Positions 36,412 through 45,459 of a stretch of DNA of 64,000 bases are shown piece by piece (positions within the stretch are counted from its first letter, which is position 1; every line of letters starts with the position of its first letter). Below the pieces are notes generated by a model. The model saw only the letters and a list, made by a program, of their open reading frames with translations, made no database searches and was not told the DNA's origin. The position numbers and the translations under genes are program-made. Location of the stretch: contig NZ_CP008884.1 of NCBI RefSeq assembly GCF_000725385.1, positions 1,860,001 to 1,924,000 on the forward strand, written 5' to 3'. The stretch is from Dyella japonica A8 (GTDB lineage: Bacteria; Pseudomonadota; Gammaproteobacteria; Xanthomonadales; Rhodanobacteraceae).

Positions 36412-37524
36412 TCAACCCATCCAGCGATACGCCAGATACACCAGTGGCGCGCAGACCAGCAGGAACGGTATCGACACTTCGTGCAGCAGCCGCGCACCAC
36501 GCGGCTGTTTCGCAAGGCGCAGCGCGATCAGGTTGGCCAGCGAGCCGATGGCGACGCCGAAGCCGCCGACGTTCACCGCGACGGCCAGCGCCATCGGATC
36601 CGGTGCGTGGCGCAACAGCAGCACGGTGGCGGGGACATTGCTGATCAGCTGCGATGAGAGAATGCCGCTGGCATAAAGCGTCAGCGGATTTTCCAGGTCG
36701 AGGCTTTCCAGTCCGCGCTGCACCCAGCCCAGTTCGGTGAAATGGCCAAGGCCCAGGAAGATCGCGGCAAACGTGGCCAGCAACAGCCAGTCCACGCGCT
36801 GCAACGTGCTGCGCTCCAGCAGGGCGAATGGCACAAACAGCAGCAGTGCGCCGAGCACGGCATGGTTGTGCTCCATCATCACCACCATGCTCACCAGCGC
36901 CGCTACCGAAAGGATGGCCTGCGAAGCCGACACGGGATGGCCGTCAATGTCCTGCGCATGCAGGATCACGCGCCCGCGCGGCAGCCAGGCCACCGTCAGC
37001 AGCAGTACCAGCACGAACATCACGCCGAACGCCGGCAGCATCTTCAGTACGAATTCGAGAAAGGGCAGGTGGGTGTACTGCCACAGCAGCAGGTTTTGCG
37101 GATTGCCGATGGGGCTGAGCGCGGAGCCCGCATTCACCGCGAGCGCCTCCAGTACCACCATGCGCATCACCGGCAGGTTCGAGATGCTGCCGATGGCGAG
37201 CGTCAGCGGCACCAGCAGGAACAGGCTCACGTCGTTGGTCAGCACCATCGACAGAAGCGCGGTGACGGTTACCAGCAGCACGCCGAGCACGCGCAGCGAA
37301 TGCGCGCGTTCGACCAGTGCCGCGGCGGCATGTTGCACCAGTCCGCTGTCGCGAATGCCCTGGATGCAGATCATCAGGCCCAGCAGGCCCGCCAGTGTCG
37401 GCAACTGCAGCCAGCGTTGGTAAGTCGCCAGCGGGCGTGGGTCGGCGATGGCGAGCACGATCGCCAGCAGGGCGAAGCCGATCAGCAGCTTTTCGTGCGC
37501 GAGGCGCTTGATCCAGAAGGGCAC
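36412..37524 (-). CDS. ArsB/NhaD superfamily (SLC13-type) transporter
   Basis: About 370 residues with ten or more membrane helices. Features of the ArsB/NhaD fold are two similar halves with LTNDVSLFLLVPLTLAIG (~100) and LISNVPATVLLLRHA (~300), plus a GSALSPIGNPQNLLLW loop, like anion/Na+ transporters of the YbiR type. Substrate is unknown. The start is uncertain: GTG 37524 (VPFWIKRLAHEK) is used because frames further upstream run into a REP arm and read like non-coding DNA. ATG 37608 would add 28 residues. Confidence 0.8.
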   Translation of the reverse strand: MPFWIKRLAHEKLLIGFALLAIVLAIADPRPLATYQRWLQLPTLAGLLGLMICIQGIRDSGLVQHAAAALVERAHSLRVLGVLLVTVTALLSMVLTNDVSLFLLVPLTLAIGSISNLPVMRMVVLEALAVNAGSALSPIGNPQNLLLWQYTHLPFLEFVLKMLPAFGVMFVLVLLLTVAWLPRGRVILHAQDIDGHPVSASQAILSVAALVSMVVMMEHNHAVLGALLLFVPFALLERSTLQRVDWLLLATFAAIFLGLGHFTELGWVQRGLESLDLENPLTLYASGILSSQLISNVPATVLLLRHAPDPMALAVAVNVGGFGVAIGSLANLIALRLAKQPRGARLLHEVSIPFLLVCAPLVYLAYRWMG

Positions 37525-37616
37525 TCGGGGCGGCCTGATCCGTTCTATGTGCGCGGCATGATATCCAAAGCCCTGGGGTCTCGTTCGAAATCCCGCTTGA
37601 ACGCCCATGTCGCTCA

Positions 37617-37646
37617 CCGTCATTCCGACGTGTGCCGGAATGACGG
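37617..37646. repeat. diverged solo REP arm
   Basis: CCGTCATTCCG and its exact complement flank ACGTGTGC. It keeps the outer stem of the family but not the GAAG inner hairpin. Confidence 0.75.
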
Positions 37647-37717
37647 GTGCCAAGAATGGAGGCTTTGAAGAAGCTCCTGGAGCCTCTTCATTGTCTTGCT
37701 GTAGCACCTTGCTTCCC

Positions 37718-37820
37718 CTCACCGTCATCCCCGCGAAGGCGGGGATCCAGTGACTTTCGGCTCTCGGTGGTGCTCAAAGCAAAGACCCTGGATCCCCGCC
37801 TTCGCGGGGATGGCGGTGAG
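37718..37820. repeat. full REP pair (ATCCCC variant)
   Basis: Left arm CTCACCGTCATCCCCGCG and right arm CGCGGGGATGGCGGTGAG differ by one base. The inner ends read GGGGATCCAG and CTGGATCCCC. The ATCCCC variant replaces ATTCCC symmetrically in both arms, so paired substitutions have preserved the stems. Confidence 0.9.
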
Positions 37821-37919
37821 GAGATCGGGAACAGACCCTCGGGCTTTGGTGCTTTCTGGATATCGCCCGAGCGCAGGCAGCGCCCGTGACGCACCTGCAA
37901 AAAATGGATCAGGCTGTCC

Positions 37920-40403
37920 CTAGGACTCCCTCAACAAACGCATCGGCGAGGTGCGGCTCACCCGCGCGGTACCCGCGAGTCCCAGCACCATCACCACCAG
38001 GGCAGCGCCCAGCGCAGCGAGCAGCAGCGAACCCAGTGGCGGCACGAAATGCTCGATGTGGAAGATCGCATGGCCCAGCCACAAGCCCGTGCCGGCCGCG
38101 CCGAGTGCGGCGGTCAGTCCGGCCACGAGTCCGAGCAGGCCGAACTCGCAGGCTGCCGCCATGCGCAGTTGCGTGCGGCGTGCACCCAGCGTGCGCAGAA
38201 GGGCTGCTTCATGTCGACGCTCCTGCGCGCTGGAGGCGAGCGCGGCGGCAAGCACCAGTGCGCCGGCCAGCAGGCTGAAGCCAAGCACCCAGCGCACGGC
38301 GCCGCTGACCTGGTTCACGATCTCGCGCACGCGATCGAGCATCGCATCGACGTCGATCAGGCTGAGGTTGCTGTAATCGCGCGACAACTGCGCCAGCGAT
38401 TCGGTGTGGCCGCGTGGAAGGTAGAAACTGGCGATCCAGGTATGCGGCAGGGAGGCGGCGTGCGCCGGGTCGAACACCAGGAAGAAGTTCACGCGGAACG
38501 ACGTCCAGTCCACCTTGCGGATGCTTCCCACGCGCGCATCGATGTTGCCTTCGCCGACGTTGAAGCTCATGACGTCGCCCACCTTCAGGCCGTACATGTC
38601 GCGCCACATGGTGTCGATGGACACTTCAGCCTGCGCCGGATGTTCGCCATGCCACTGGCCGGCGATCACCTGGTTGCTCGGCGGCAGTTCGCTTGCCCAG
38701 GACAGGCGCAGCTGGCGATCGGACCAGTCTTTCGCGCGCTCGTCCTTGAAGTGCAATTGATCGATGGGCCGGCCATTGATAGCGGTGAGCTTGCCTACGG
38801 CGAGCGGCAGCATGTTGAGCTTGTTCGCGCTGATGCGCGCGAGCGCCTGTTCAAAGCCTTCGCGCTGGTCGTCCTGCAGGTTGAGCACGAACCAGTTGGG
38901 TGTGTCCGCCGGCAGTTCGCTCCGCCAGCCTTCCAGCAGTGCCGGCGCGACGATGGCCAACAGCAGCAACGCGACCAGGCCCAGGCTGAGCGCCGTGGCC
39001 TGCAGCAGGCTCATGCCGCGACGGCGGGCCAGCGCGGCCAGCCCGAGGCGCAGGGCCGGGTGTGCCCCCGGCGCCACGCGCCGGGCGATCCACAGCAGCA
39101 GGGCCGAGAGCAAGGCGGCGACCACGGCCACGCCCAACAGGCTGACCGCGAGGATGCCAGCCAGTTTGGCCGAGCCGCTCTGGCTCCAGATCAGCAGCAG
39201 GGCCACCAGCGCGGGTACCAGGTACAGCGCATCGAAACGGCGCACGCGTCGCGCCGCGCTTTCGCGGAACACCGCGACCGGCGGCACTTCCGCCAGTCGC
39301 GCCAGCGGCGGCAGGGCGAAGCCGGCCAGCACGGCCAGTCCCATCACGGCGGCGGCGATGGCGGGGCCCAGCGGCAGCGTGGTCGGGATGGCGGAAAACA
39401 TCTGGCTGGCGAAACGCCAGGTGATCTGTGCCAGGCCTAGTGCCATCAGCGCGCCCACGATCACCGACGGCACGGCCAGCAACCCCAGCGTGCCGACCAG
39501 CAGCCCCAGTACCTGCCGGCGCGGCGTGCCGAGGGCGCGCAGCAGGGCTACTTCGTTTGTCTTGCGGCGTGCATAGCGCTGCGCGGCCAGCGCGATGGCG
39601 ACGCCGGCCAGCAAGGCGGAAAGCAGCGCGGTGAGGCGCAGGAACGCACTGGCGCGGTCGAAGGCGCTGCGCATGCGTTCCTGGGTCTGTTCCGGGGTGA
39701 TCAGCTCGGCGCCTTGCGGCAGCGTCTGTGCTTCTACCCATGTTCGCCAGTCCTGCACCGGCGTGGGTTGTCCGGCGACCAGCAGGCGGTGACGCGCGCG
39801 ACTGCCCACGCCGAGCAGGCCGGCCTGTTCGGCGTCGCCGATGTTCATCAGGGCGCGTGGCGCCATGGCGACCAGTTCGCCGCCATCCGGCAGGCGCACC
39901 AGTTCGGCCGCAATGCGCAGGTCGCGGCCGCCCAGCTGGAGGTTGTCGCCGACCTTCAGGTTCAGCGCGACCAGCGCGCGGTGATCCAGGTAGACCGTGC
40001 CGGGCGCCGGCCCGTGGCCGGCCACGCTGCCGCCGGTGCCACTCGCCAGCTCCATCGTGCCGCGCAGCGGGTAGGCATGATCGGTGGCGAGCACATCGAG
40101 CAACTGGCTCTGCTCGTGCGCGAAAGCCACGCTGGGAAAACTGGCGCCACGGGTCACCTGCAGGCCGTGCCCGCGTGCCTGCTCCGCGTACGTCGCCGGC
40201 AGCGCCTGCGGCGCGCTGATGCCGATATCGCCGCCGATCAGCTCCGCGGCGCTGGCGAGCACGCCGCGTTCCATCCGCGCGGCCAGTGTGGCGACCACGC
40301 CCAGCGCGACCACGGCGAGCACCAGCGACGCGCCCAGCGTGCGCAGTTCGGGCAGGTGCCATTCGCGGCGCAGGCTACGCAGGGAGAGCGTGAGCAGCCT
40401 CAT
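37920..40403 (-). CDS. ybbP: FtsX-like ABC transporter permease (YbbP type)
   Basis: An 827-residue permease with ten predicted membrane helices: one near the N-terminus (~20-40), a group around 260-400, another around 415-500, and a C-terminal trio after ~700, with large periplasmic MacB-like domains between. This duplicated FtsX layout is that of E. coli YbbP (~804). It is 28 bp downstream of its ATPase gene. With tesA divergent, the block reproduces E. coli tesA-ybbA-ybbP. The substrate is unknown, lipid-related export having been suggested. Confidence 0.92.
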   Translation of the reverse strand: MRLLTLSLRSLRREWHLPELRTLGASLVLAVVALGVVATLAARMERGVLASAAELIGGDIGISAPQALPATYAEQARGHGLQVTRGASFPSVAFAHEQSQLLDVLATDHAYPLRGTMELASGTGGSVAGHGPAPGTVYLDHRALVALNLKVGDNLQLGGRDLRIAAELVRLPDGGELVAMAPRALMNIGDAEQAGLLGVGSRARHRLLVAGQPTPVQDWRTWVEAQTLPQGAELITPEQTQERMRSAFDRASAFLRLTALLSALLAGVAIALAAQRYARRKTNEVALLRALGTPRRQVLGLLVGTLGLLAVPSVIVGALMALGLAQITWRFASQMFSAIPTTLPLGPAIAAAVMGLAVLAGFALPPLARLAEVPPVAVFRESAARRVRRFDALYLVPALVALLLIWSQSGSAKLAGILAVSLLGVAVVAALLSALLLWIARRVAPGAHPALRLGLAALARRRGMSLLQATALSLGLVALLLLAIVAPALLEGWRSELPADTPNWFVLNLQDDQREGFEQALARISANKLNMLPLAVGKLTAINGRPIDQLHFKDERAKDWSDRQLRLSWASELPPSNQVIAGQWHGEHPAQAEVSIDTMWRDMYGLKVGDVMSFNVGEGNIDARVGSIRKVDWTSFRVNFFLVFDPAHAASLPHTWIASFYLPRGHTESLAQLSRDYSNLSLIDVDAMLDRVREIVNQVSGAVRWVLGFSLLAGALVLAAALASSAQERRHEAALLRTLGARRTQLRMAAACEFGLLGLVAGLTAALGAAGTGLWLGHAIFHIEHFVPPLGSLLLAALGAALVVMVLGLAGTARVSRTSPMRLLRES

Positions 40404-40431
40404 GCGTGCGCCCTTGCCATGGGGGCGGCCA

Positions 40432-41178
40432 TCATGGCGCCACCACCGCTGAGGCGCGCGGCGCGGCGAGCACGCGGCCATTGTCCAGCGTCACCTGCCG
40501 TGCGCAGCGCGCGGCAAGGCGCGGGTCGTGCGTGACCAGTACCAGGGTGGTGCGGTGGTCGTGGTTGAGGGCGAACAGCAGGTCGCTCACGTGCTGCCCG
40601 GTGCGCTGGTCGAGGTTGCCGGTGGGTTCGTCCGCGAACAGCAGCCGCGGGCCGTGCACGAAGGCGCGCGCAATCGCCACGCGCTGCTGCTCGCCGCCGG
40701 AGAGCTGCGCCGGATAGTGCCGGCGGCGCGCGCTGAGCTCGACCGCCTCCAGCGCTTCGCGCGCCCTGGCGCGGGCATCGTCGCGGCCTTCCAGCTCCAG
40801 CGGCAGCATCACGTTTTCTTCGGCGGTCAGCGCGGGCAGCAGATGGAACGACTGGAACACGAAGCCGACCATGCGGCGACGCAGGTCCGCGCGTGCTTCC
40901 TCGTCCATGCGCTCGAGCGCGTTGCCGTCCAGCGCGATGTGCCCGCCGGATGGCGTGTCCAGTCCGGCCAGCAGGCCGAGCAGGGTGGTCTTGCCCGAGC
41001 CGGAGGCGCCGACGATGGCGAAGCTCTCGCCCTCGCGCACCTGCAGCGACACGCCGCTGAGGATGTCCAGGCGGCCCTCGGGGCCCTGCACCGACTTGCT
41101 AACATCGACCGCATCCAGAAGAACCCCTCGGGGGCCGGACTGCGGACTCCCGGACAAAGCGGAGGCATTGCCACTCAT
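40432..41178 (-). CDS. ybbA: ABC transporter ATP-binding protein (YbbA type)
   Basis: A 248-residue ATPase of the LolD/MacB class. Walker A GASGSGKTTLLGLLAG (~57-72), signature LSGGEQQRVAIARAF (~156) and Walker B LLFADEPTGNLD (~178) are intact. The first ~20 residues are a poorly conserved tail before VLLDAVDVSKSV. Start ATG 41178 shares two bases with the tesA start on the other strand. Confidence 0.94.
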   Translation of the reverse strand: MSGNASALSGSPQSGPRGVLLDAVDVSKSVQGPEGRLDILSGVSLQVREGESFAIVGASGSGKTTLLGLLAGLDTPSGGHIALDGNALERMDEEARADLRRRMVGFVFQSFHLLPALTAEENVMLPLELEGRDDARARAREALEAVELSARRRHYPAQLSGGEQQRVAIARAFVHGPRLLFADEPTGNLDQRTGQHVSDLLFALNHDHRTTLVLVTHDPRLAARCARQVTLDNGRVLAAPRASAVVAP

Positions 41179-41794
41179 GCGTCGTTTCCTTTGCTGCGTG
41201 GTCGTACTGTGGGGCGCCATCGCCGGTGCTGCCCAGGCAGCGCCGGTGAAAACCGTGCTCGTGCTGGGCGACTCGCTGTCCGCCGCGCACAACATTCCGG
41301 TCGAGGCCGGCTGGGTCCATTTGCTCGGCGACCGTCTTGCGAAGATGGAGCCGGGTTGGACGGTGGTCAATGCCAGCATCAGCGGCGAAACCTCGGTGAG
41401 CGGCCGCAACCGGCTCCCCTCGCTGCTGGAAAAGACCCGGCCTGCCGTGCTGGTGATCGAGCTGGGCGCCAACGACGGCCTGCGCGGCCTGCCGCTGGCC
41501 CCTTTGAAGGACAACCTGGCGGCCATGATCGATGCCGGCCAGAAGGCCCATGCACGCGTGCTGCTGCTGGGCATCGAGCTGCCGGTCAACTACGGCCCGC
41601 AGTACCGCGACGGCCTGCGGGCGGTCTATGCCGACCTGGCCAAGGCGAAGAACGTGGCGCTGGTGCCTTTCCTGCTGGACGGGGTGGCGCTGAAGCCGGA
41701 GCTGATGCAGCAGGACGGGCTGCACCCGGTGGCGGCCGGCGAGCCCATGGTGCTGGACAACGTCTGGAAGGGCCTGGCGCCCTTGTTGCCTTAA
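41177..41794 (+). CDS. tesA: multifunctional acyl-CoA thioesterase / lysophospholipase TesA
   Basis: A 205-residue periplasmic SGNH hydrolase (E. coli TesA: 208). Signal peptide MRRFLCCVVVLWGAIAGAAQA. Block I is VLGDSLSAAHN with nucleophile Ser33; Block II Gly in NASISGETS; Block III GAND (~residue 95); the Asp/His pair is in DGLHPVAAG (~178/181). It hydrolyses acyl thioesters and lysophospholipids. ATG 41177 overlaps the divergent ybbA start, so its ribosome site lies inside ybbA codons. Confidence 0.95.
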   Translation: MRRFLCCVVVLWGAIAGAAQAAPVKTVLVLGDSLSAAHNIPVEAGWVHLLGDRLAKMEPGWTVVNASISGETSVSGRNRLPSLLEKTRPAVLVIELGANDGLRGLPLAPLKDNLAAMIDAGQKAHARVLLLGIELPVNYGPQYRDGLRAVYADLAKAKNVALVPFLLDGVALKPELMQQDGLHPVAAGEPMVLDNVWKGLAPLLP

Positions 41795-41906
41795 ACGTGA
41801 GGATAATCACAACCGGGCGTGAATCGGGCGTCACGGTCTTCACGTGGCTCTCACGATGCCAGTCGTTAGCTGTTCACCTTTGTGAAGTCAGCTTCAGGAG
41901 GTAGGG

Positions 41907-42638
41907 ATGAGCTCGCGCGACGAACAGGCAGGACTGATCCTTCTGGTGGAGGACAATCGCCAGATCGCAGAAATGGTCGGCGAATTTCTGGAGCGGAGGG
42001 GATATTCGGTCGATTACGCGGCCGATGGGGTGAGCGGCCTGCACCTGGCCGTTTCCAATAGCTATGACGTGGTCGTGCTCGACCTGATGCTGCCGGGCAT
42101 GGATGGCCTGGACGTGTGCCGCAAGCTGCGTCGCGACGCCAAGAAATCCACGCCGGTACTTATGCTGACCGCCCGCGATACGCTGGAAGACAAACTCATC
42201 GGCCTGGAGGCCGGTGCCGACGATTACCTGGTGAAGCCCTTCGAAGTGCGCGAGCTGGAAGCCCGCCTGCGCGCACTGATCCGCCGCGACCGGCGGCAGG
42301 TTTCCACCGAGATCCTCACCGTCGGCGACATGACGTTGGACACCGCCACGCTGCGGCTTGTACGCGGCGGCCAGGAGCTCACCGTGTCGCCGATCGGCCT
42401 GAAGTTGCTGGCCATCCTCATGCGCGAATCGCCCCGCGTGGTGAGCCGTCGTGACATCGAACGCGAGATCTGGGGTGACACGCTGCCCGATTCGGACACG
42501 CTGCGTTCCCACCTCTACAACCTGCGCCGCGTCATCGACAAGCCGTTTGACCGCCCGCTGCTCCATACCATCCACTCCGCTGGATATCGCCTTGCCGATC
42601 TCGAGTCGGAGGTGGCTTCTGCCTCGCAGACGGCATGA
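41907..42638 (+). CDS. OmpR-family response regulator
   Basis: A 243-residue two-domain regulator. REC: LVEDNRQIAEM, phospho-acceptor in VVLDLMLPGMDGLDV (~residue 60), MLTARD and YLVKPFEVREL. The winged-helix domain (~140-232) includes LSPIGLKLLAILMRESPRVVSRRDIE-type residues and SHLYNLRRVIDKPF, the DNA-recognition helix region. AGGAGG ribosome site. The histidine kinase gene follows 21 bp later. The stimulus and regulon are unknown. Confidence 0.94.
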   Translation: MSSRDEQAGLILLVEDNRQIAEMVGEFLERRGYSVDYAADGVSGLHLAVSNSYDVVVLDLMLPGMDGLDVCRKLRRDAKKSTPVLMLTARDTLEDKLIGLEAGADDYLVKPFEVRELEARLRALIRRDRRQVSTEILTVGDMTLDTATLRLVRGGQELTVSPIGLKLLAILMRESPRVVSRRDIEREIWGDTLPDSDTLRSHLYNLRRVIDKPFDRPLLHTIHSAGYRLADLESEVASASQTA

Positions 42639-42659
42639 TCGCGTCCGCATGAGTTGATT

Positions 42660-43640
42660 ATGACCAGCAGGGGTAGTGCACAGCCCGGCCGGGCGTTCCG
42701 GCGCGGGCTGTACCAACGGCGCTTGGCGATCATCTTTGGCCTGCAGTTGCTGGCCATCGTGGTCGCGTGCGTGCTGGGTTTCTACGACGTGATGCCGAAG
42801 GTCGCGGCACTGGCGTTTATCGTGCTCATCAGTGGGCTTTCATGGCTCGCGGCCCGCCGCTTGTGGGTGCAGGTGAGCCGGCTTGCGCGGGCGGTGAGCG
42901 ACTGGGATGAGCAATCGACCGGCCTTGACGGCTGGCGCCCTGACCAGCTGTCGCGCCGCACCGACGCGGACGTGGCCACGCTGGCGAACAGTCTTTATGC
43001 CTTCGCCAACCGCATCGCCGGCTACAACCAGCGCGAGCGCAACTTCACCCGCGATGCCAGCCACGAACTGCGAAGCCCGCTGACGGTGATCAAGATGTCC
43101 GCCGACATGCTGGCGGACGATGCGTCGCTGGGCGAGTTCGGCCAGCGCTCCGTACAGCGCATCAAGCGTTCCACGCGCGAAATGGAAGCGCTGGTCGAGG
43201 CCTTGCTGATTCTTGCGCGCGAATCCGACAACGGACTCACCGAGGAAGACTTCATCGTCAACGACGTGATCCGCCACGAATTGCCGGACGTGATGGACAT
43301 GCTGGAAGGCCGGCCGATCACGCTGGAACTGGACGAACCCGCGCGCTTCGCCTTGCACGGTTCGCCGCGCGTGTTCGCGGTGCTGTGCTGGCAGCTGATC
43401 CGCAACGCCTGCCAGCAGGCGGATGGCGGCACCGTGGTGATTACCGTGATGCCGGGCGTGGTGACGGTGACGCACCGCTGCGACGACTCGCAGAGCCGTC
43501 CGAACCGCCATGGTTTCGAGCTGGCCATCGCGCAGCGCATAAGCGAGCGCTTCCACTGGCCGCTGGAACTGCAGACGCACGATGGGCGTCGCCACATTGC
43601 GCGCATTCGCTTTCCGGAATCGACTCCGCTGCCCGCGTAA
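42660..43640 (+). CDS. histidine kinase with reduced ATP-binding domain
   Basis: A 326-residue membrane kinase: two helices (~20-42 and ~47-65), a HAMP-like linker, then the H-box RDASHELRSPLTVIKM with the phospho-accepting His (~residue 131). The C-terminal domain is short. The N-box is weak (WQLIRNACQQADGG) and the DxGxG box, F-box and ATP lid are missing, replaced by CDDSQSRPNRHGFELAIAQRI, in which a G2-like helix remains. A large periplasmic sensor is also absent. It may bind ATP atypically or act mainly as a phosphatase. Partner of the preceding regulator. ATG 42660 is used rather than TTG 42654. Confidence 0.85.
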   Translation: MTSRGSAQPGRAFRRGLYQRRLAIIFGLQLLAIVVACVLGFYDVMPKVAALAFIVLISGLSWLAARRLWVQVSRLARAVSDWDEQSTGLDGWRPDQLSRRTDADVATLANSLYAFANRIAGYNQRERNFTRDASHELRSPLTVIKMSADMLADDASLGEFGQRSVQRIKRSTREMEALVEALLILARESDNGLTEEDFIVNDVIRHELPDVMDMLEGRPITLELDEPARFALHGSPRVFAVLCWQLIRNACQQADGGTVVITVMPGVVTVTHRCDDSQSRPNRHGFELAIAQRISERFHWPLELQTHDGRRHIARIRFPESTPLPA

Positions 43641-43677
43641 GGGCTTGTTCAAGACCTAGCTTGCGTGCTCATTATCC

Positions 43678-43776
43678 TCGCCGTCATTCCCGCGAAAGCG
43701 GGAATCCAGCGCCTTTTAGGCGCCATCGAAAGCTGAAAGTCACTGGATTCCCGCTTTCGCGGGAATGACGATGAGG
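43678..43776. repeat. full REP pair (GAAAGCGGG variant)
   Basis: Arms CCGTCATTCCCGCGAAAG and CTTTCGCGGGAATGACGA in inverse orientation, inner ends GGGAATCCAG and CTGGATTCCC. The loop base change GAAG to GAAA is mirrored in the other arm. It lies after the kinase gene and before the convergent CoA-transferase. Confidence 0.9.
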
Positions 43777-43879
43777 GGAAATGAGCGTTCAAGCGAGGTC
43801 GTGAACAGGCTCTTAGAGCAGGTTCTCAGACGCTACTGTATGCAGCCCTCCGGCATGCGCCGGAGGGCCATGGTGGTGC

Positions 43880-45238
43880 TTATTGCTTCAGTGACGGACT
43901 CACGGCGAAGGCGCAGCCCGTCTTCGCCTTCACGTCGTCCAGCGACACGCCATCGTGCAGCTCGATCAGCGTCAGGCCCTTGCCCTTCTCGACCGAGAAC
44001 ACACACAGGTCGGTGATGATCAGGTCCACGCATTCCTTGCCGGTGATGGGCAGGTCGCACTGGTCCTTGATCTTGGGCGAACCGTCTTTCGCGGTGTGCT
44101 CCATCAGCACGACCACGCGCTTCACGCCGCTGACCAGGTCCATCGCGCCGCCCGGGCCCTTCACCATCTTGCCCGGCACCATCCAGTTGGCGAGGTCGCC
44201 GGTGCAGGACACTTCCAGACCGCCGAGGATGGACAGGTCGATGTGGCCGCCGCGGATCATCGCGAACGACTCGGCACTGGAGAAGAAGCTCGAGCCGGGC
44301 AGGGTGGTGATGGTCTGCTTGCCGGCGTTGATCAGGTCCGGGTCGACGTGCGCGTCATCCGGGAACGGGCCGATGCCGAGCAGGCCGTTCTCCGATTGCA
44401 GGGTCACGTCCATGCCCGGCGGGATGTAGTTGGCCACCAGGGTCGGGATGCCGATGCCGAGGTTCACATAGAAACCGTCCTGCAGCTCCTTCGCGGCGCG
44501 CTGCGCCATGGCGGTGCGGATCGGGCTTTCCTTGCCGGTGTTGGCGCCGGCAACGGTGCGGAATTCGATGCGCTTCTCGTACGACGGACCCTGGATGATG
44601 CGGTCCACATAGATGCCCGGCACGTGGATGCCGTCCGGCGGCAGCTCGCCCACTTCCACAAGTTCTTCCACTTCGGCCACGCAGACCTTGCCGCAGGTGG
44701 CGATCATCGGGTTGAAGTTGCGCGCGGTCTTGCGGAACACCAGGTTGCCCAGGCGGTCGCCCTTCCACGCCTTCACGATGGAAACGTCGGCATGGATGGC
44801 TTCTTCCAGCACATATTCCTTGCCGTTGAACAGCTTGGTCTCCTTGCCCTCGGCCAGCTTGGTGCCGAACGCGGTGCGCGTGTAAAAGCCCGGGATGCCC
44901 GCGCCACCGGCGCGCAGCTTCTCGGCCAGCGTGCCCTGCGGCACCAGGTGCAGCTCCAGCTCGCCAGCCAGCACCTGGCGTTCGAACTCCTTGTTCTCGC
45001 CCACGTAGGAGGCGTACACGCGCTTGACCTGCCGGGTCTTGAGCAGCGGGCCCATGCCGAAATCGTCCACGCCAGCGTTGTTGCCGACGATGGTGAGCCC
45101 CTTGGTACCCGCCGCGAGCAGCGCTGCGATCAGGTTCTCAGGGATGCCGCAGAGGCCGAAGCCGCCGGCGGCGATGGTCATGTCGTCGAACAGCAGACCG
45201 TCCAGGGCTTGCGCCGCGCTTGCATAAACCTTGTCCAT
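43880..45238 (-). CDS. fused 3-oxoacid CoA-transferase (A and B subunits in one chain)
   Basis: A 452-residue enzyme transferring CoA between succinyl-CoA and acetoacetate-like 3-oxoacids. Residues ~1-232 match the ScoA/AtoD subunit ([37 protein letters not shown]) and ~245-452 the ScoB/AtoA subunit ([20 protein letters not shown], with active-site Glu in [12 protein letters not shown], ~residue 295). Bacterial versions are usually two genes; the single chain resembles mitochondrial OXCT1. The linker ([20 protein letters not shown]) is short and in frame. Single gene; a 220-bp gap separates it from divergent blaI. Confidence 0.92.
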   Translation of the reverse strand: MDKVYASAAQALDGLLFDDMTIAAGGFGLCGIPENLIAALLAAGTKGLTIVGNNAGVDDFGMGPLLKTRQVKRVYASYVGENKEFERQVLAGELELHLVPQGTLAEKLRAGGAGIPGFYTRTAFGTKLAEGKETKLFNGKEYVLEEAIHADVSIVKAWKGDRLGNLVFRKTARNFNPMIATCGKVCVAEVEELVEVGELPPDGIHVPGIYVDRIIQGPSYEKRIEFRTVAGANTGKESPIRTAMAQRAAKELQDGFYVNLGIGIPTLVANYIPPGMDVTLQSENGLLGIGPFPDDAHVDPDLINAGKQTITTLPGSSFFSSAESFAMIRGGHIDLSILGGLEVSCTGDLANWMVPGKMVKGPGGAMDLVSGVKRVVVLMEHTAKDGSPKIKDQCDLPITGKECVDLIITDLCVFSVEKGKGLTLIELHDGVSLDDVKAKTGCAFAVSPSLKQ

Positions 45239-45399
45239 TGCGATGCCTTCTAGCAGGGGAGAGCCAGCCTCCAAGGATACGACGGATTGGTGACCGCTCA
45301 CCCTGTACGAAAGTCTCAGGCAATGCGGATGGCGTCCTGGCGCGGTTCGGCAGCGGAGCCCAGGTGGGGCGCAAGGCGAGCGTGGTGCCCGGAAAGCGC

Positions 45400-45428
45400 T
45401 TGACCTGGTTCGATTACGCATGTAAACA
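45400..45428 (+). promoter_or_regulatory. putative sigma-70 promoter of the BlaI/M56 pair
   Basis: TTGACC (45400-45405) and TAAACA (45423-45428) with a 17-bp spacer. The start point would fall near 45435, leaving a leader of ~25 nt. The -10 element overlaps the first dyad described below. Confidence 0.55.
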
Positions 45429-45451
45429 TCAATGCAATTACACGCGTAAAC
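45413..45451. promoter_or_regulatory. paired dyads, likely BlaI-family operator
   Basis: Two direct 15-bp repeats, ATTACGCATGTAAAC and ATTACACGCGTAAAC, start 24 bp apart. Each is a dyad TTAC-N4-GTAA. They cover the presumed -10 and the start point and end 9 bp before the blaI ATG, which suits repression by a dimeric BlaI-type protein. BlaI/MecI sites elsewhere use TACA-N-TGTA-like dyads, so this is a related but not identical motif. Confidence 0.65.
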
Positions 45452-45459
45452 GGTGATGT

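Larger units (their letters stand above)
37525..37919. other. 395-bp region with two REP copies
   Basis: Holds the upstream region of the transporter gene, one solo REP arm (37617-37646) and one full pair (37718-37820). No gene is seen between it and the permease stop at 37920. Confidence 0.7.

Noticed and set aside
37524..37728. Extended N-terminus for the ArsB/NhaD-type transporter
   Set aside because: The extension would translate a REP arm and reads as non-membrane, low-information sequence; transporters of this family start just before the first helix.
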